Source: Lutibacter flavus (lineage in GTDB: Bacteria; Bacteroidota; Bacteroidia; Flavobacteriales; Flavobacteriaceae). Taken from it: a stretch of DNA of 64,000 bases. The translations under genes and the position numbers were made by a program. The stretch lies in contig NZ_FZNX01000007.1 in NCBI RefSeq assembly GCF_900188355.1, positions 111,001 through 175,000 of the forward strand. Reading direction: 5' to 3'. The notes under the pieces were generated by a model. That model saw nothing but the letters and a program-made list of their open reading frames with translations. It was not told where the DNA came from and searched no databases. How positions within the stretch are numbered: the first letter of the stretch is position 1; every line of letters starts with the position of its first letter. Positions 1 to 8,413 of the stretch are shown here, piece by piece.

Positions 1-195
1 TATTTTTTGTAACTCGTAATCTATCTAACTTAATTTCTCCTTAATTTATAGAGTTTTGTAATAGATGAAAGCCATATCTACTAAAAGAAAGCATTGCTTA
101 TCTAACTATTCATCACATCCTTTTTTTGCTGAATTATTTAGATAACTAATTTCAACTTGACTATGTAATTACAGGCTAGTATCTAACATTTTTAA
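1..195 (-). pseudogene. Fossil copy of the 102-aa protein gene found at 8414-8722
   Basis: Base by base, this stretch lines up with about 8490-8690, the middle of an intact minus-strand gene for a 102-residue protein of unknown function. The match runs from the window edge to about 195 with many substitutions and small indels, and no open frame is left. It is probably the decayed remains of a duplicated copy, and it lies downstream (minus strand) of a copy of the putative AraC operator at 280-321. The upstream part of the copy is missing, and the 3' end may lie outside the window. Confidence 0.6.
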
Positions 196-279
196 TTTTA
201 GTCCAATTAGAACCAAAAATACTTAACCTAAAACTTTATAAGTTTCTAATGCAAAGATGAGGTGTCATCCTCGATTTTT

Positions 280-321
280 TTTGTCCGAGAAGCAGTAAAA
301 TTTGTTCTAAAAGGATTTTAC
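280..321 (-). promoter_or_regulatory. Putative AraC-type operator, copy 1 (relic)
   Basis: Two direct half-sites of the type TTTGTTCTAAAAGGATTTTAC sit 21 bp apart, one helical repeat unit as expected for two AraC HTH motifs. The same arrangement occurs at 570-611, 11993-12034, 17956-17997 and 22471-22512. This copy is surrounded by gene fossils and shares its flanks with 17925-18180, so it was probably carried here by a duplication and may have no target gene now. Confidence 0.5.
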
Positions 322-350
322 TTTCTATTATGAAATCATCTTTTTCAATT

Positions 351-500
351 CTACCAATATTCGAAAATTTTAGAGATCCTACCTTCTCTAAACTCAATAA
401 GAGTCATATTAATATCTCCTTCTACAGTTTTAACATTCTCCTTTTTAATATATCGCTTATACACCGCAATTGCAATAAGTCCAACTATCTTACTATAGGT
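351..500 (-). pseudogene. 3' fragment of a SnoaL/DUF4440-type gene
   Basis: Read on the minus strand, this gives an open stretch of about 47 codons ending in IFEYW and a TAG stop. It is about 80% identical to the C-terminus of the intact DUF4440-like protein encoded at 18027-18497 (shared segments INMTLIEFR and GRISKIFEYW). The first two thirds of the gene, including the signal peptide, are gone. Together with the operator copies at 280-321 and 570-611 it is a decayed duplicate of the 17.9-18.2 kb region. Confidence 0.65.
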
Positions 501-569
501 TGAAATACTAAGTCTTAGTTTTTTTATAACTAATTTCTATTACAAAGATGAATTGTAAACGTGATTATA

Positions 570-611
570 TTAGTTCAAAAAGCAATAAGATTTGTTCAAA
601 AAGGATTTTAC
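570..611 (-). promoter_or_regulatory. Putative AraC-type operator, copy 2 (relic)
   Basis: Second copy of the 21-bp-spaced direct repeat. Its flank from 541 (TACAAAGATG followed by ACGTGAT) also matches the promoter flank at 17931-17955, including the CATCTTTG -7-like box on the minus strand. The only thing downstream is the DUF4440 fossil. Confidence 0.45.
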
Positions 612-694
612 TTTAATTAAAGAAAAGAATGGTGATAGACAAACAAACACTAATAATATATGTAATAAATAATGAGGAATAAAAAAAATTACTT

Positions 695-752
695 TTCGAT
701 TAAGCACCCTAAACACACATTAAAAGTAGCCATTGTTAGCTGCTGGCTTTTA
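695..752 (-). repeat. Partial attC-like palindromic element 3' of the cupin gene
   Basis: The segment ends in CATTGTTAGCTGCTGGC right beside the cupin stop codon. This resembles the gene-proximal end of the intergenic elements at 1128, 2853, 4708, 23934 and 27718. The distal half of the palindrome is not recognisable. Apart from this, 612-694 shows nothing beyond AT-rich sequence. Confidence 0.3.
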
Positions 753-1118
753 TTAAATTTCCTCCAGTTTCTTAACAGTGAATTCGTTTTCAGTATTTCC
801 AGTATTTATAGTGGTGTTGGGTTCAAAAAGAAGTACTTTAACTTCACCAACTGCTATAGGCTTATGATTCGTTCCTCTAGGAATAACAACAAATTCCCCC
901 GAGTTTATTTCTAACGTTTCATTGTCTAATTCCATTAACAATTTCCCTTCTATTACGAGAAACATTTCGTCTTCATTATCGTGCTTATGAAGAACGAATT
1001 CATCTTTAAATTTTGCTGCTTTTACAAGTTGTCCATTTAATTCTCCAACAATTTTGGGACTCCAATAATCAGTAAAGGAGTCAAACTTGCTATTAAGGTT
1101 TACTGTTTTTATTCCCAT
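753..1118 (-). CDS. Small cupin-domain protein
   Basis: A 121-residue single-domain cupin. The two cupin motifs are visible: residues ~43-58 with HKHDNEDEMF (two His and one Glu of the metal site) and residues ~75-86 with IPRGTNHKP (the last metal His). No signal peptide, so probably cytoplasmic. Such one-domain cupins bind a divalent metal and a small ligand or act as simple oxygenases or isomerases; the substrate cannot be read from the sequence. The gene stands alone and is flanked on both sides by attC-like elements, in the manner of a mobile single-gene cassette. A plus-strand reading frame over 672-914 is only its shadow. Confidence 0.85.
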   Translation of the reverse strand: MGIKTVNLNSKFDSFTDYWSPKIVGELNGQLVKAAKFKDEFVLHKHDNEDEMFLVIEGKLLMELDNETLEINSGEFVVIPRGTNHKPIAVGEVKVLLFEPNTTINTGNTENEFTVKKLEEI

Positions 1119-1127
1119 ATTTATTTT

Positions 1128-1255
1128 TGGCTGTCTTGTATATGAAAAGTAGTGGGCTTTTATGCACTAATTTTCGGTTTATAACTAACCTTTATTTTAT
1201 TAATTATCTTTAGTTTAAGCCCTAAAACCGCTATTACTTTTACACCTTGTTGTGT
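1128..1255 (-). repeat. attC-like palindromic intergenic element
   Basis: An imperfect inverted repeat: GTATATGAAAAGTAGTGGG on the left pairs with the complement of CCGCTATTACTTTTACACC on the right, and it ends in TTGTTGTGTG inside the last codons of the next gene. The same design (stem with an AAAAGTAGCG-type core, ends of AACG and GTTRTRY type) recurs at 2853, 4708, 23934 and 27718, always 3' of a minus-strand gene or gene pair. Confidence 0.45.
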
Positions 1256-2187
1256 GTAGCTTTTATTTCCAGAAATATTTTTTCAGAAAAAGGAGTATTT
1301 ACATTTATTTCTTTTCCATAATTAATGATTGCACCAGCGAACAGTTCTAGTTCATTATTTTCTTTTCCTGAATTTACATCAAGCTGTAAAGAAGTTGGTG
1401 TTTTCGGAGGAAACGTTGATGCTTTTTTAAATGTTTTTTGAATAATATCATCTTGTAGATGAATTCCTTTTTTATCTGCAATTGATTTTATTTCAATCAT
1501 AATTTTAGTTGCTTCTTCTTTCTGTAATTCAATTGAGCAAACGTCTCCAATAGATGAATTATGTTTAGCCGTTACTAAACCAAAACTTGCAATAAAAATA
1601 AACTTCGTCCAAATATCAGCTTGAGAATTCTCTTTAAAGTCAAAATTTATCTTACTTACTTCTATTAAATTTAGAATCCAATCAATATTTTCAGACGTAT
1701 GTTCTGGGTCTTTACCGAAAATTAATTGTCCTGCTTTTCCTTTATGTTCAATGATTCCTTTTTCTTTTATATGTGAAGCAACATAAACACAAGAAGGCAA
1801 AATAATATTGTTAGGTATTACTTTACGAATTCGATCATAAATATCAGCTCCATTCATCATTGGTAGTAAAACTGTGTTTTTTGTAATTACTTTGTATAGT
1901 TGGCTACAAATATTCTCTAAATCATATTCTTTAACACAGATAAAGACCAAATCTGGGTTTTTAATTTTCGAAATGCTCTGATAAATAGCATCAGGATTTG
2001 TTATGCTATTTTTGTGTTCAGAAGAGAGCAATGTAAGACCTCTTTCTTTAACCGTTTCATATGTTTTAGCTCTGGCAATAAATGAGATTTGATTTTGTTT
2101 ATTTGTTACGTTATTCTGGCATATCTTAAATCCAAAATAACCACCAACACCTCCAAAACCTATAATAACAATGTGTTTTTTATCCAT
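1240..2187 (-). CDS. Ketopantoate reductase family (PanE/ApbA-like) oxidoreductase
   Basis: The 315-residue protein opens with the Rossmann dinucleotide motif IGFGGVGGYFG (residues 9-19). It contains the family's substrate-loop region (MMNGADIYDRI, about residues 110-120) and an all-helical C-terminal domain. The family reduces 2-dehydropantoate to pantoate with NADPH in pantothenate synthesis, but many paralogues act on other 2-keto acids, and no other pantothenate gene is nearby. It follows the Crp-like gene at 2251 with a 63-bp gap and could share its transcript. Its last codons overlap the end of an attC-like element, as is common for cassette genes. Confidence 0.8.
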   Translation of the reverse strand: MDKKHIVIIGFGGVGGYFGFKICQNNVTNKQNQISFIARAKTYETVKERGLTLLSSEHKNSITNPDAIYQSISKIKNPDLVFICVKEYDLENICSQLYKVITKNTVLLPMMNGADIYDRIRKVIPNNIILPSCVYVASHIKEKGIIEHKGKAGQLIFGKDPEHTSENIDWILNLIEVSKINFDFKENSQADIWTKFIFIASFGLVTAKHNSSIGDVCSIELQKEEATKIMIEIKSIADKKGIHLQDDIIQKTFKKASTFPPKTPTSLQLDVNSGKENNELELFAGAIINYGKEINVNTPFSEKIFLEIKATHNKV

Positions 2188-2250
2188 TTTTATTTTTTTT
2201 ACAAATATTAAAACTCTTGATTAGATAAGCACTTGATAAATGACAAGAAA

Positions 2251-2832
2251 TTATATTTTACTAATTTCTTTTCTAATTCTACTTAATGAACTGTCAGTAA
2301 TACCTAGAAAGGAAGCTATAACTTTGAGAGGAACGTTTTGGAAAATATTAGATTGCTGCTTTAAAAGATTTAAATACCTTGTTTCTGCTTTTTTACTTGC
2401 CATTTCAATTACTCTATCGTTTAATTTAGAATAATTTATAACAAATAAAAGCCTACTGAACTCCCTGAATTCAGGAATATTATGAAAGTTTTTCTGTACG
2501 TTTTCTAGGCTTGTTTCCCAGAATGAGCAGTGAGTTATAGTTTGATAGATTACTTTTGTAGGTTGTTTTTTGAAAAAAGATAAAAAGTCATTTACAAAGC
2601 AAGGGGCTGAATAAATGTTGGTTGTAATTTCTTGATTATCTTCATTTAGAATATATGAACGCATATATCCTTTCTCTAAAAAATATGTTTTTGTACTAAT
2701 AGCATCTTTATTTAGTAACGTTGTATTCTTATCTAATGTAAAACCACAAAATGTTTCCGTAATTTTCCCCACAATTTCTTTTTGAATAGGAAACAAAGAA
2801 TGGAAATAATTATTAAGTTTTGATTTGTCCAT
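2251..2832 (-). CDS. Crp/Fnr-type transcriptional regulator
   Basis: A 193-residue regulator of the short Bacteroidota Crp-like type. It has an N-terminal cyclic-nucleotide-binding-like beta roll (about 1-120) and a C-terminal winged helix whose recognition part reads VIASFLGITDSSLSRIRKEI (about 170-190). The effector is unknown; this subgroup usually lacks the canonical cAMP-contacting residues. It lies 63 bp upstream of the PanE-like gene in the same direction, so that gene is a plausible target. Confidence 0.85.
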   Translation of the reverse strand: MDKSKLNNYFHSLFPIQKEIVGKITETFCGFTLDKNTTLLNKDAISTKTYFLEKGYMRSYILNEDNQEITTNIYSAPCFVNDFLSFFKKQPTKVIYQTITHCSFWETSLENVQKNFHNIPEFREFSRLLFVINYSKLNDRVIEMASKKAETRYLNLLKQQSNIFQNVPLKVIASFLGITDSSLSRIRKEISKI

Positions 2833-2852
2833 TAGTTAGTTTTTTTTAGCTA

Positions 2853-3006
2853 CACATAACGTCTCGCTATGGTTAGTGCGTGATTAAAAGGAACTGACCT
2901 TTTGATTAAGCACTTAGCCAAATTTACAAATTTGGCGGACTTTGTTAAAATCTACCAATTTTGGGTTTGGTACTTAACCCTTATTATTTTTATACTTTGT
3001 TATACC
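2853..3006 (-). repeat. attC-like palindromic intergenic element
   Basis: Starts CATAACGTCTCGC and ends TTTGTTATACCC immediately beside the stop of the AlkC-like gene. Internal complementary segments AAAGGAACTGACCTTTTG and AAATTTACAAATTTGG form hairpins. The GTTATAC and AACG ends have the form of integron core sites (GTTRRRY / RYYYAAC), but the fit is not perfect. Confidence 0.45.
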
Positions 3007-3011
3007 CTTTT

Positions 3012-4121
3012 TTATTTTTTAATTAATTCAAAATCAATTTTATCGAATTCTTTTCCGTTAATGATTATTGACAATTGATGTTGTCCAATATGAAATTTTC
3101 GAGTTGTAATTATTTTAAAAGATTGTTTTCGCTTAATTCGAGTTGTTGAATTTCCAGAATATTGTTTTTCACTTATTTTAAACACTTTCTTTGACAAAGT
3201 ACCGTTTGATTTTTGGTAATAAAGTCCATATTCCAACCTTATTCTTGATGCTAAATTGTTTGTGTTTTTAATTTCAAATGTAAATTCTAAAAAAGATCCT
3301 ATTTTAACTTTAGGTGTAAGAGTTTCAAAGTTGTCAATTTTGATTTTATCTATTGCTCCAAATCCAAATAATTTCAATACTTCTAAATTGCCTTGTTTTA
3401 AAAGTGTTCTACAAGCGTGTTTTATCAACCAGTCTGTTTCTGTTGTTTTTCCTTGCCAACTTTTCACAAGTTTAATGACCGTATTTGGGTTGTCTTTTGA
3501 AATGTCATTTAGATTATTTGCAACACTTCTTCTAACACTTTCCGATTTATCATTTTTTAACTGTTCAAGAATAGGAATAATTGGTGTAGGATTATTTTTC
3601 AATGAAGGTATTGCCATTGCCCAAGGCAATCTTGGTCTACAACCTTCCGTTGCAAGTCGTCTAACCATTGGGTGTTTATGCTTTGACCATAGGTTCATTT
3701 TTTTTATCATTTCAATTTCATATTTAATGATAAATGGTCTAACAGCAAATTCACAACTTGTGAATTGCGTTATTCGTTCAAATGCTTTTATTGATGTATT
3801 GTAATTTTCTAAACCATATAGTTCAATAAAATCAGGAAGAAACATAAATTCAATACCTTCTTCCCTAATTCCATTTTTTTTTAATTGTGAAATTAATATT
3901 AGAATTGTTTCTACATTTTCACCGAAATTTTCGGACAAATGATTTTTCAGCACAATTGAAATGTGCCTCATTCGTTGTTTTAATTCTCTGTTTTTCCATT
4001 CATTATCATAGATGCAGTTCAAAAATGCCTTTTTATCAAAATCGGATTTTACTTGTTGTACTACATCTATGAAAGAATCAAAGAATTTTTGATTATAAAT
4101 ATTCTTAAATAATTCAGCCAT
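3012..4121 (-). CDS. AlkC-like DNA alkylation repair protein (HEAT-repeat glycosylase family)
   Basis: A 369-residue protein made of HEAT-like helical repeats over about residues 1-265. It carries the family's diagnostic stretch WSKHKHPMVRRLATEG followed by RPRLPWAMAI (about 143-170). About 100 C-terminal residues are beta-rich and probably form the Ig-like domain seen in part of the AlkC family. AlkC enzymes remove positively charged alkylated bases such as 3-methyladenine and 3-methylcytosine without flipping them. No signal peptide. It stands alone with an attC-like element directly 3' of the stop. A 182-codon plus-strand frame inside it (3256-3804) is a shadow. Confidence 0.8.
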   Translation of the reverse strand: MAELFKNIYNQKFFDSFIDVVQQVKSDFDKKAFLNCIYDNEWKNRELKQRMRHISIVLKNHLSENFGENVETILILISQLKKNGIREEGIEFMFLPDFIELYGLENYNTSIKAFERITQFTSCEFAVRPFIIKYEIEMIKKMNLWSKHKHPMVRRLATEGCRPRLPWAMAIPSLKNNPTPIIPILEQLKNDKSESVRRSVANNLNDISKDNPNTVIKLVKSWQGKTTETDWLIKHACRTLLKQGNLEVLKLFGFGAIDKIKIDNFETLTPKVKIGSFLEFTFEIKNTNNLASRIRLEYGLYYQKSNGTLSKKVFKISEKQYSGNSTTRIKRKQSFKIITTRKFHIGQHQLSIIINGKEFDKIDFELIKK

Positions 4122-4241
4122 TCATTACTTTTCTTTAACTCACATATTATACTGAAATAGGTTGACCTTTTTTACAGGTTAATTCGATTTTTATTTACTC
4201 AGTTAAATCATTTTTTTAGCCTTTGACTGGCGAAAAATGCT

Positions 4242-4601
4242 TTACCTTAAAATTTTCTCCATCTTACGTCCTTTTGCTAATTCATCCACTATTTTATCCA
4301 AGTATCTTACTTGTTGTGTCAAAGGGGTTTCTATTTCTTCTATCCTATAACCACATATTACTCCTGTAATTAGGTGAGCATTTGGATTTAATTTTGCTTT
4401 CTGAAAAAATGTTTCAAATGTTACTTTATCATTAATGAGTTCTTGCAATAAATTATCATCAAAACTGGTCAACCATTCAATTACTTGATGCACTTCCTCT
4501 TTTGTTCTACCTTTCTTTTCCACTTTTGTGATATAATGTGGATAAACCGAAGCGAATGTCATTTTCGCTATCCGTTCATCGTGTTCAGATGTTGTTTTCA
4601 T
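4242..4601 (-). CDS. DUF2200 family protein
   Basis: A 119-residue cytoplasmic protein that fits the DUF2200 family along its whole length. Typical segments are MTFASVYPHYITKVEKKGRT, the VIEWLTSFD helix and GVICGYRIEEIETPL. The family is widespread and of unknown function. The 120-bp gap to the AlkC-like gene upstream shows no clear promoter. Downstream (4602-4707) is non-coding and leads into an attC-like element. Confidence 0.8.
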   Translation of the reverse strand: MKTTSEHDERIAKMTFASVYPHYITKVEKKGRTKEEVHQVIEWLTSFDDNLLQELINDKVTFETFFQKAKLNPNAHLITGVICGYRIEEIETPLTQQVRYLDKIVDELAKGRKMEKILR

Positions 4602-4707
4602 ATCTTACACTTTAATGCTACTCATTTTAATTAATTTGTCTTTATAAACCTCATTTTTTCTTGTTTCTTTATAAATCATTATCATTTTGAGCAGTGTTCT
4701 AACATTT

Positions 4708-4845
4708 CCTACAACGGTCTTGAATATGAAAAGTAGCGGAATTTTAAGCGCAAACTTTTCAGCTTGGTACTGACCTTTAAATTATAAAATTCATTTTCGT
4801 TTTAGCACTTAAACTGCTATTTTTCATATACAATATTAGCCACTG
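4708..4845 (-). repeat. attC-like palindromic intergenic element
   Basis: The clearest of the series. Left arm CTACAACGGTCTTGAATATG plus AAAAGTAGCGGAATTTTAAGCG; right arm CACTTAAACTGCTATTTTTC plus ATATACAATATTAGCCACTG. The two arms are complementary over more than 20 bp with bulges. The element abuts the stop codon of the S41 peptidase gene at 4846, the position attC sites hold in gene cassettes. Confidence 0.5.
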
Positions 4846-6087
4846 CTATTTGATTCGAATGTCATTAATAACCCATTCCATCATATTGTCAATTCCTTTA
4901 GAGTAACTTTTCCAATCATATTCAATCAAAACATCAGGTTGAACTCCTTGAGTGCCTTTGTCTTGAAATCTAAATAGTCTTTTTGAATATGTAACAATCA
5001 TTCCAGAATTTGGAAGTGTAAACTGTCCCATATCTTGATAACCTGTTGGATTTGAACCCGTTGGCTCTCCAACAATCTTTGCATTGAGGATTTGTCTAAA
5101 TTGTGAAGCATTACTTGTCCCAGCAGAAAAAGTTACTTTGTCTGTTAAAACATAAACTCCAGATTTCCAATCAATACTATCAGCCAAATTCAGATAATAA
5201 GCCAAAAAAGTTCCGACAAAAAAATCTCCACCTCCATTATTCCTCATATCAATTACTACTTGTTTTACTTGATTTTCATTGACATAATTTAGAACTGATT
5301 CTCCAAACTTTTCCATTTCTTCAAATGAAGGATAACTCTCAAATTTGATATAAATTCCTTTAGTGTCTTTTATAGAACCAAACCAAAGATAATCGTGTTT
5401 TAAATCAATTGGTTTTTGAATTTCTGGAATTATAATTTTAAATGTATGGAAGTCGGTATTCTCATAATAATTTTTATTGTTGATAGCGTTTAGCAATACT
5501 TTTGATTCTTTATTACTATCGTCTAAAAAAGAAAATTCTGCTTTAAATTCATTATTTGTTAATTGTAACCCAAACAACAATTCAGATATCATCAAATATT
5601 CACCAGTTCTAATGATTTCAGATTGTTCATTTTCCACGTACTGTGCAACTTTACTCACCTCCTTTGCTATTTTATTTATTGATTTTCCATCAATTTTTGT
5701 CAATATTTTACCCAAAAGATTCTTATGATTGTTAGTCGTTCTGATAACTCTCCATTGTCCGCTTACTTTATAAATTTCAATTGGAAATAAGTATGTTTCG
5801 ACACCTCTTAATGAAAATGCTGTATGACCATCTCCAATTTTTCGAGTTAATCGCATTAAGTCTATAATAATCTCTACATCACTTTTTTTATTTAAAGTTG
5901 ATTTAATTTGCTTTATTTCCTTTTCAAATTCCACTTTGCTAATCGTATTGTATAAGTCAATATGATTTTGTTCAAGATTGGTCTTATAAAAATCAATGTC
6001 TCTAGTCCAACTTTCTATATCTATTGATTGTGAAAATGTATTAGAACTAATTAAAAAACTTAATGTTGCTATTAAAAATCTTCTCAT
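4846..6087 (-). CDS. S41 family peptidase (C-terminal-processing-protease-like), exported
   Basis: 413 residues with a signal peptide (about 1-20, ending NTFSQS). The C-terminal half is an S41 catalytic core: substrate-binding strand VVIDMRNNGGGDFF (~277-290) and nucleophile segment VTFSAGTSNASQF with the likely catalytic Ser321. No obvious PDZ domain; the N-terminal region resembles the tricorn-core-like C1 subfamily. Expected in the periplasm, cleaving C-terminal tails of unknown substrates. It starts 5 bp after a fossil gene (6092-6214), so its native promoter may have been altered. Confidence 0.85.
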   Translation of the reverse strand: MRRFLIATLSFLISSNTFSQSIDIESWTRDIDFYKTNLEQNHIDLYNTISKVEFEKEIKQIKSTLNKKSDVEIIIDLMRLTRKIGDGHTAFSLRGVETYLFPIEIYKVSGQWRVIRTTNNHKNLLGKILTKIDGKSINKIAKEVSKVAQYVENEQSEIIRTGEYLMISELLFGLQLTNNEFKAEFSFLDDSNKESKVLLNAINNKNYYENTDFHTFKIIIPEIQKPIDLKHDYLWFGSIKDTKGIYIKFESYPSFEEMEKFGESVLNYVNENQVKQVVIDMRNNGGGDFFVGTFLAYYLNLADSIDWKSGVYVLTDKVTFSAGTSNASQFRQILNAKIVGEPTGSNPTGYQDMGQFTLPNSGMIVTYSKRLFRFQDKGTQGVQPDVLIEYDWKSYSKGIDNMMEWVINDIRIK

Positions 6088-6091
6088 ATTT

Positions 6092-6214
6092 CTATTTTGT
6101 ATTATAATCTCTTTTAATTGTGGCTAACAATAGTATAAATGCTAAACCAAATCCTAAAACACCAATATTAACTCCTAATAGGTTTTTTTTACTTTCACCA
6201 AATATTCTTTTTAA
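6092..6214 (-). pseudogene. 3' fragment of a membrane-protein gene like 6733-7134
   Basis: On the minus strand, about 39 codons read LLGVNIGVLGFGLAFILLL and end in TAG. This matches the last transmembrane segment of the intact 133-residue protein (LLGINIGVLGFGIAFILLL) 0.6 kb away. The first 90 residues are missing. It is squeezed between the S41 peptidase start and the stop of the 153-aa gene, and is evidence of local duplication followed by deletion. Confidence 0.65.
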
Positions 6215-6220
6215 GAATTC

Positions 6221-6682
6221 TCAACTGTGATGTCTTCTTAAATGTGTTATCAATCCATTTTCGTCGTACTCAATTGACATTATTTGGCTTGAAGTATGCT
6301 CAACAATTTTATCCATATGAAATGGTTTGACTTTGGCTTTAATAGTAATTTTTACAAAGGCTGCATTTTTTCCTATCATAATGTCATCTATAGATACTTG
6401 ATGATAATATACCTTATTCTGAAGTTTGTCAATCAATCCCTTTCTGAATTCTTCTTTACTACTTATAATTACATTGTACTTAATATGCTCGTCAACAAAA
6501 TCATCAGCAAAAAAGGATAAAAATCGATCGACATCTTTTGAATCACTGTTTGGTTGCTGCTTGCAGTTATAAGCGTTTATAAATGACTCTGTCTTTTTGA
6601 GCAATTTTTGAGAATCTGTCTCTTGTGCCGAAATGGACAGTGTAAATAAGATGATGAAGGGAATAATTGCTTTGGATAACAT
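6221..6682 (-). CDS. Exported SnoaL/NTF2-like protein
   Basis: 153 residues: a signal peptide (about 1-19, ending SISAQ) and one small alpha+beta domain with the NTF2/SnoaL-like order of helices and strands (KTESFINAYN, FLSFFADDFVDEH, AFVKITIKAKV, ITHLRRHH). The function of exported members in Bacteroidota is mostly unknown; the fold binds small hydrophobic ligands or acts as an isomerase. It lies 50 bp downstream of the membrane gene at 6733 and is probably co-transcribed with it. Two more proteins of the same kind occur nearby (12164, 18027). Confidence 0.7.
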   Translation of the reverse strand: MLSKAIIPFIILFTLSISAQETDSQKLLKKTESFINAYNCKQQPNSDSKDVDRFLSFFADDFVDEHIKYNVIISSKEEFRKGLIDKLQNKVYYHQVSIDDIMIGKNAAFVKITIKAKVKPFHMDKIVEHTSSQIMSIEYDENGLITHLRRHHS

Positions 6683-6732
6683 AAATAATAATGATTTTTT
6701 AAAATAAATTAACTGTGCTTTAATAATTATAA

Positions 6733-7134
6733 CTAGCTGATTTTAGGCTTTTGCTTAGCGGCTATTAGGGTAAGTAATAGAAGTATAAATGCTATTCCAA
6801 AGCCTAACACGCCAATATTAATTCCTAACAATGTTTTCTCACTTCCATCCAGGTATTTCATTGAGCCTCCATAAAAATCTTGCAGTATATAAGCCAGTAA
6901 AAACCCACCTATGATGATCAAACTTAAAACAGTACTGATTTTGGTTTCATTTTTCACCCAAACCAACCATAAACAAAGTATACCTATAGCTGAATTGGTA
7001 ATGAGCTGCCAAACTTCATGGATACGAACATGAGGTGTCCAATCTGGATTAAAAACATGCGTGTTGTTAATTTCTAGAAATGGAACAGTTACAGCATAAA
7101 GAATGATACTGAATGTGATTATTGATTTTTTCAT
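6733..7134 (-). CDS. Four-helix membrane protein of unknown function
   Basis: 133 residues with four predicted membrane segments (about 5-22, 42-60, 70-87, 103-124), a short periplasmic loop containing HVFNPDWTPHVRIHEVWQL, and a basic cytoplasmic tail. The His-rich WTPHVRIHE loop is the only polar conserved-looking motif. No function is assigned. A degraded second copy of its 3' end lies at 6092-6214. Confidence 0.65.
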   Translation of the reverse strand: MKKSIITFSIILYAVTVPFLEINNTHVFNPDWTPHVRIHEVWQLITNSAIGILCLWLVWVKNETKISTVLSLIIIGGFLLAYILQDFYGGSMKYLDGSEKTLLGINIGVLGFGIAFILLLLTLIAAKQKPKIS

Positions 7135-7155
7135 TTTTAAATTTGTATTAAGTTT

Positions 7156-8322
7156 TTATTGTATAAGTTTATATAAATCCTCTTCAAATTTTTTATAGGT
7201 TTCTTCATACCTGTTATTACTTAAGATCACAAGAAATTCATTAGTCTCCGGTAAATATAATATCATTGTTTTAGCACCTCCCCAACTACCATTATGATAC
7301 ACCCATTTACCTTTGCTTTCGGTATCGTAAATAGCCACACCAAATCCATACTTTTTAGAAACTTCATCTGTAGAAAACATCAATTGTTTGCTTTCTTCAG
7401 TGATTAAAATGTTATTTCTTAACGCTTGTTTCCATTTTTCAAGATCCAGAATAGAAGTATAAATACCTGTGTCACCTATAATGGCTTTCATCCAATTTAG
7501 GTGCTTGTGGTTTTTATCTTCATTTGCTCTTTGATGTCTTTTTTTACGTTTGTTGTAGGTATGGCCAATGGCAACATTCTCGTCTTGCTCTAGATTATTG
7601 TCAACAGCGCTGACTTTTGAAGATTGCATTCCTGCTGGAGTAAAAATATATTCCTTTATATACTCTGCGTAGGATTGTTGACTTACTTTTTCAATAATTA
7701 CACCTAATACAACATAACCTGTGTTATCATATTCATAACGGCCTCCTGGTTCAAAACTTAACTTCAAATTTAATTTATTTAAAAGATCAACTACATCTTG
7801 AGCGGTAGCCATTTTTTTTCGGTTCCAATGCTTCTTGTTATAAAATAACTTCTGATAGTCTGGAAGTCCTGATTGATGTCTTAGTAAATGTTCTACAGTA
7901 ATATGCTGATATGGAAAATCAGGAATTATCTCTTGTACTTTAGTATTGTAACGAATCAATTGTTTTTCGACCAACTGAGTGATGGCTAGTGCCGTAAATT
8001 GTTTAGAACAAGACGCTAATTCAAATACTGTTGCCTCGTTAAGGGGTTTCCTAGATTCAAAGTCAATATATCCATAACTCCCGGTAAAAATGATGGAATC
8101 ATTTTTAGAATATAACACATTACCATTAAATCCTTTTGATTGATGAACCTTTGCTAAACTATCTATACGTTGTGCTATTTGAGCATTCAAAACGTTCGAC
8201 ATTAGAGTGCTTAACATATAAATTCCTATTAGTAATTTAATTTTAAAATTCGTTTTATTATTTATTTTATCAATTGGATTTGTATCAAGGATATCAGTGA
8301 ATATATTTAGTGATTTTTCCAT
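7156..8322 (-). CDS. Beta-lactamase-like serine hydrolase A
   Basis: 388 residues of the class C beta-lactamase / D-Ala-carboxypeptidase superfamily. The catalytic triad of motifs is complete: SxxK in ELASCSKQF (Ser104, Lys107), YxN as YEYDNTGY, and HxG as HNGSWGG. An N-terminal membrane or signal segment spans ~28-47, preceded by an unusual 27-residue polar stretch; a shorter start at residue 36 is possible. Exported esterase, peptidase or amidase; not necessarily an antibiotic-resistance enzyme. Most downstream of a run of hydrolase genes read from about 12.0 kb leftwards. Confidence 0.85.
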   Translation of the reverse strand: MEKSLNIFTDILDTNPIDKINNKTNFKIKLLIGIYMLSTLMSNVLNAQIAQRIDSLAKVHQSKGFNGNVLYSKNDSIIFTGSYGYIDFESRKPLNEATVFELASCSKQFTALAITQLVEKQLIRYNTKVQEIIPDFPYQHITVEHLLRHQSGLPDYQKLFYNKKHWNRKKMATAQDVVDLLNKLNLKLSFEPGGRYEYDNTGYVVLGVIIEKVSQQSYAEYIKEYIFTPAGMQSSKVSAVDNNLEQDENVAIGHTYNKRKKRHQRANEDKNHKHLNWMKAIIGDTGIYTSILDLEKWKQALRNNILITEESKQLMFSTDEVSKKYGFGVAIYDTESKGKWVYHNGSWGGAKTMILYLPETNEFLVILSNNRYEETYKKFEEDLYKLIQ

Positions 8323-8413
8323 AATGTTTAATCTTTTTGTATCGATATTCTGCTTCTTTTTTAATTTTTATAATTTGTTGTCTTATTTATATCATGATGC
8401 TTTTAAGCCTACA

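Noticed and set aside
3256..3804. 182-codon plus-strand frame
   Set aside because: It lies inside the AlkC-like gene in the opposite direction and has no family features.
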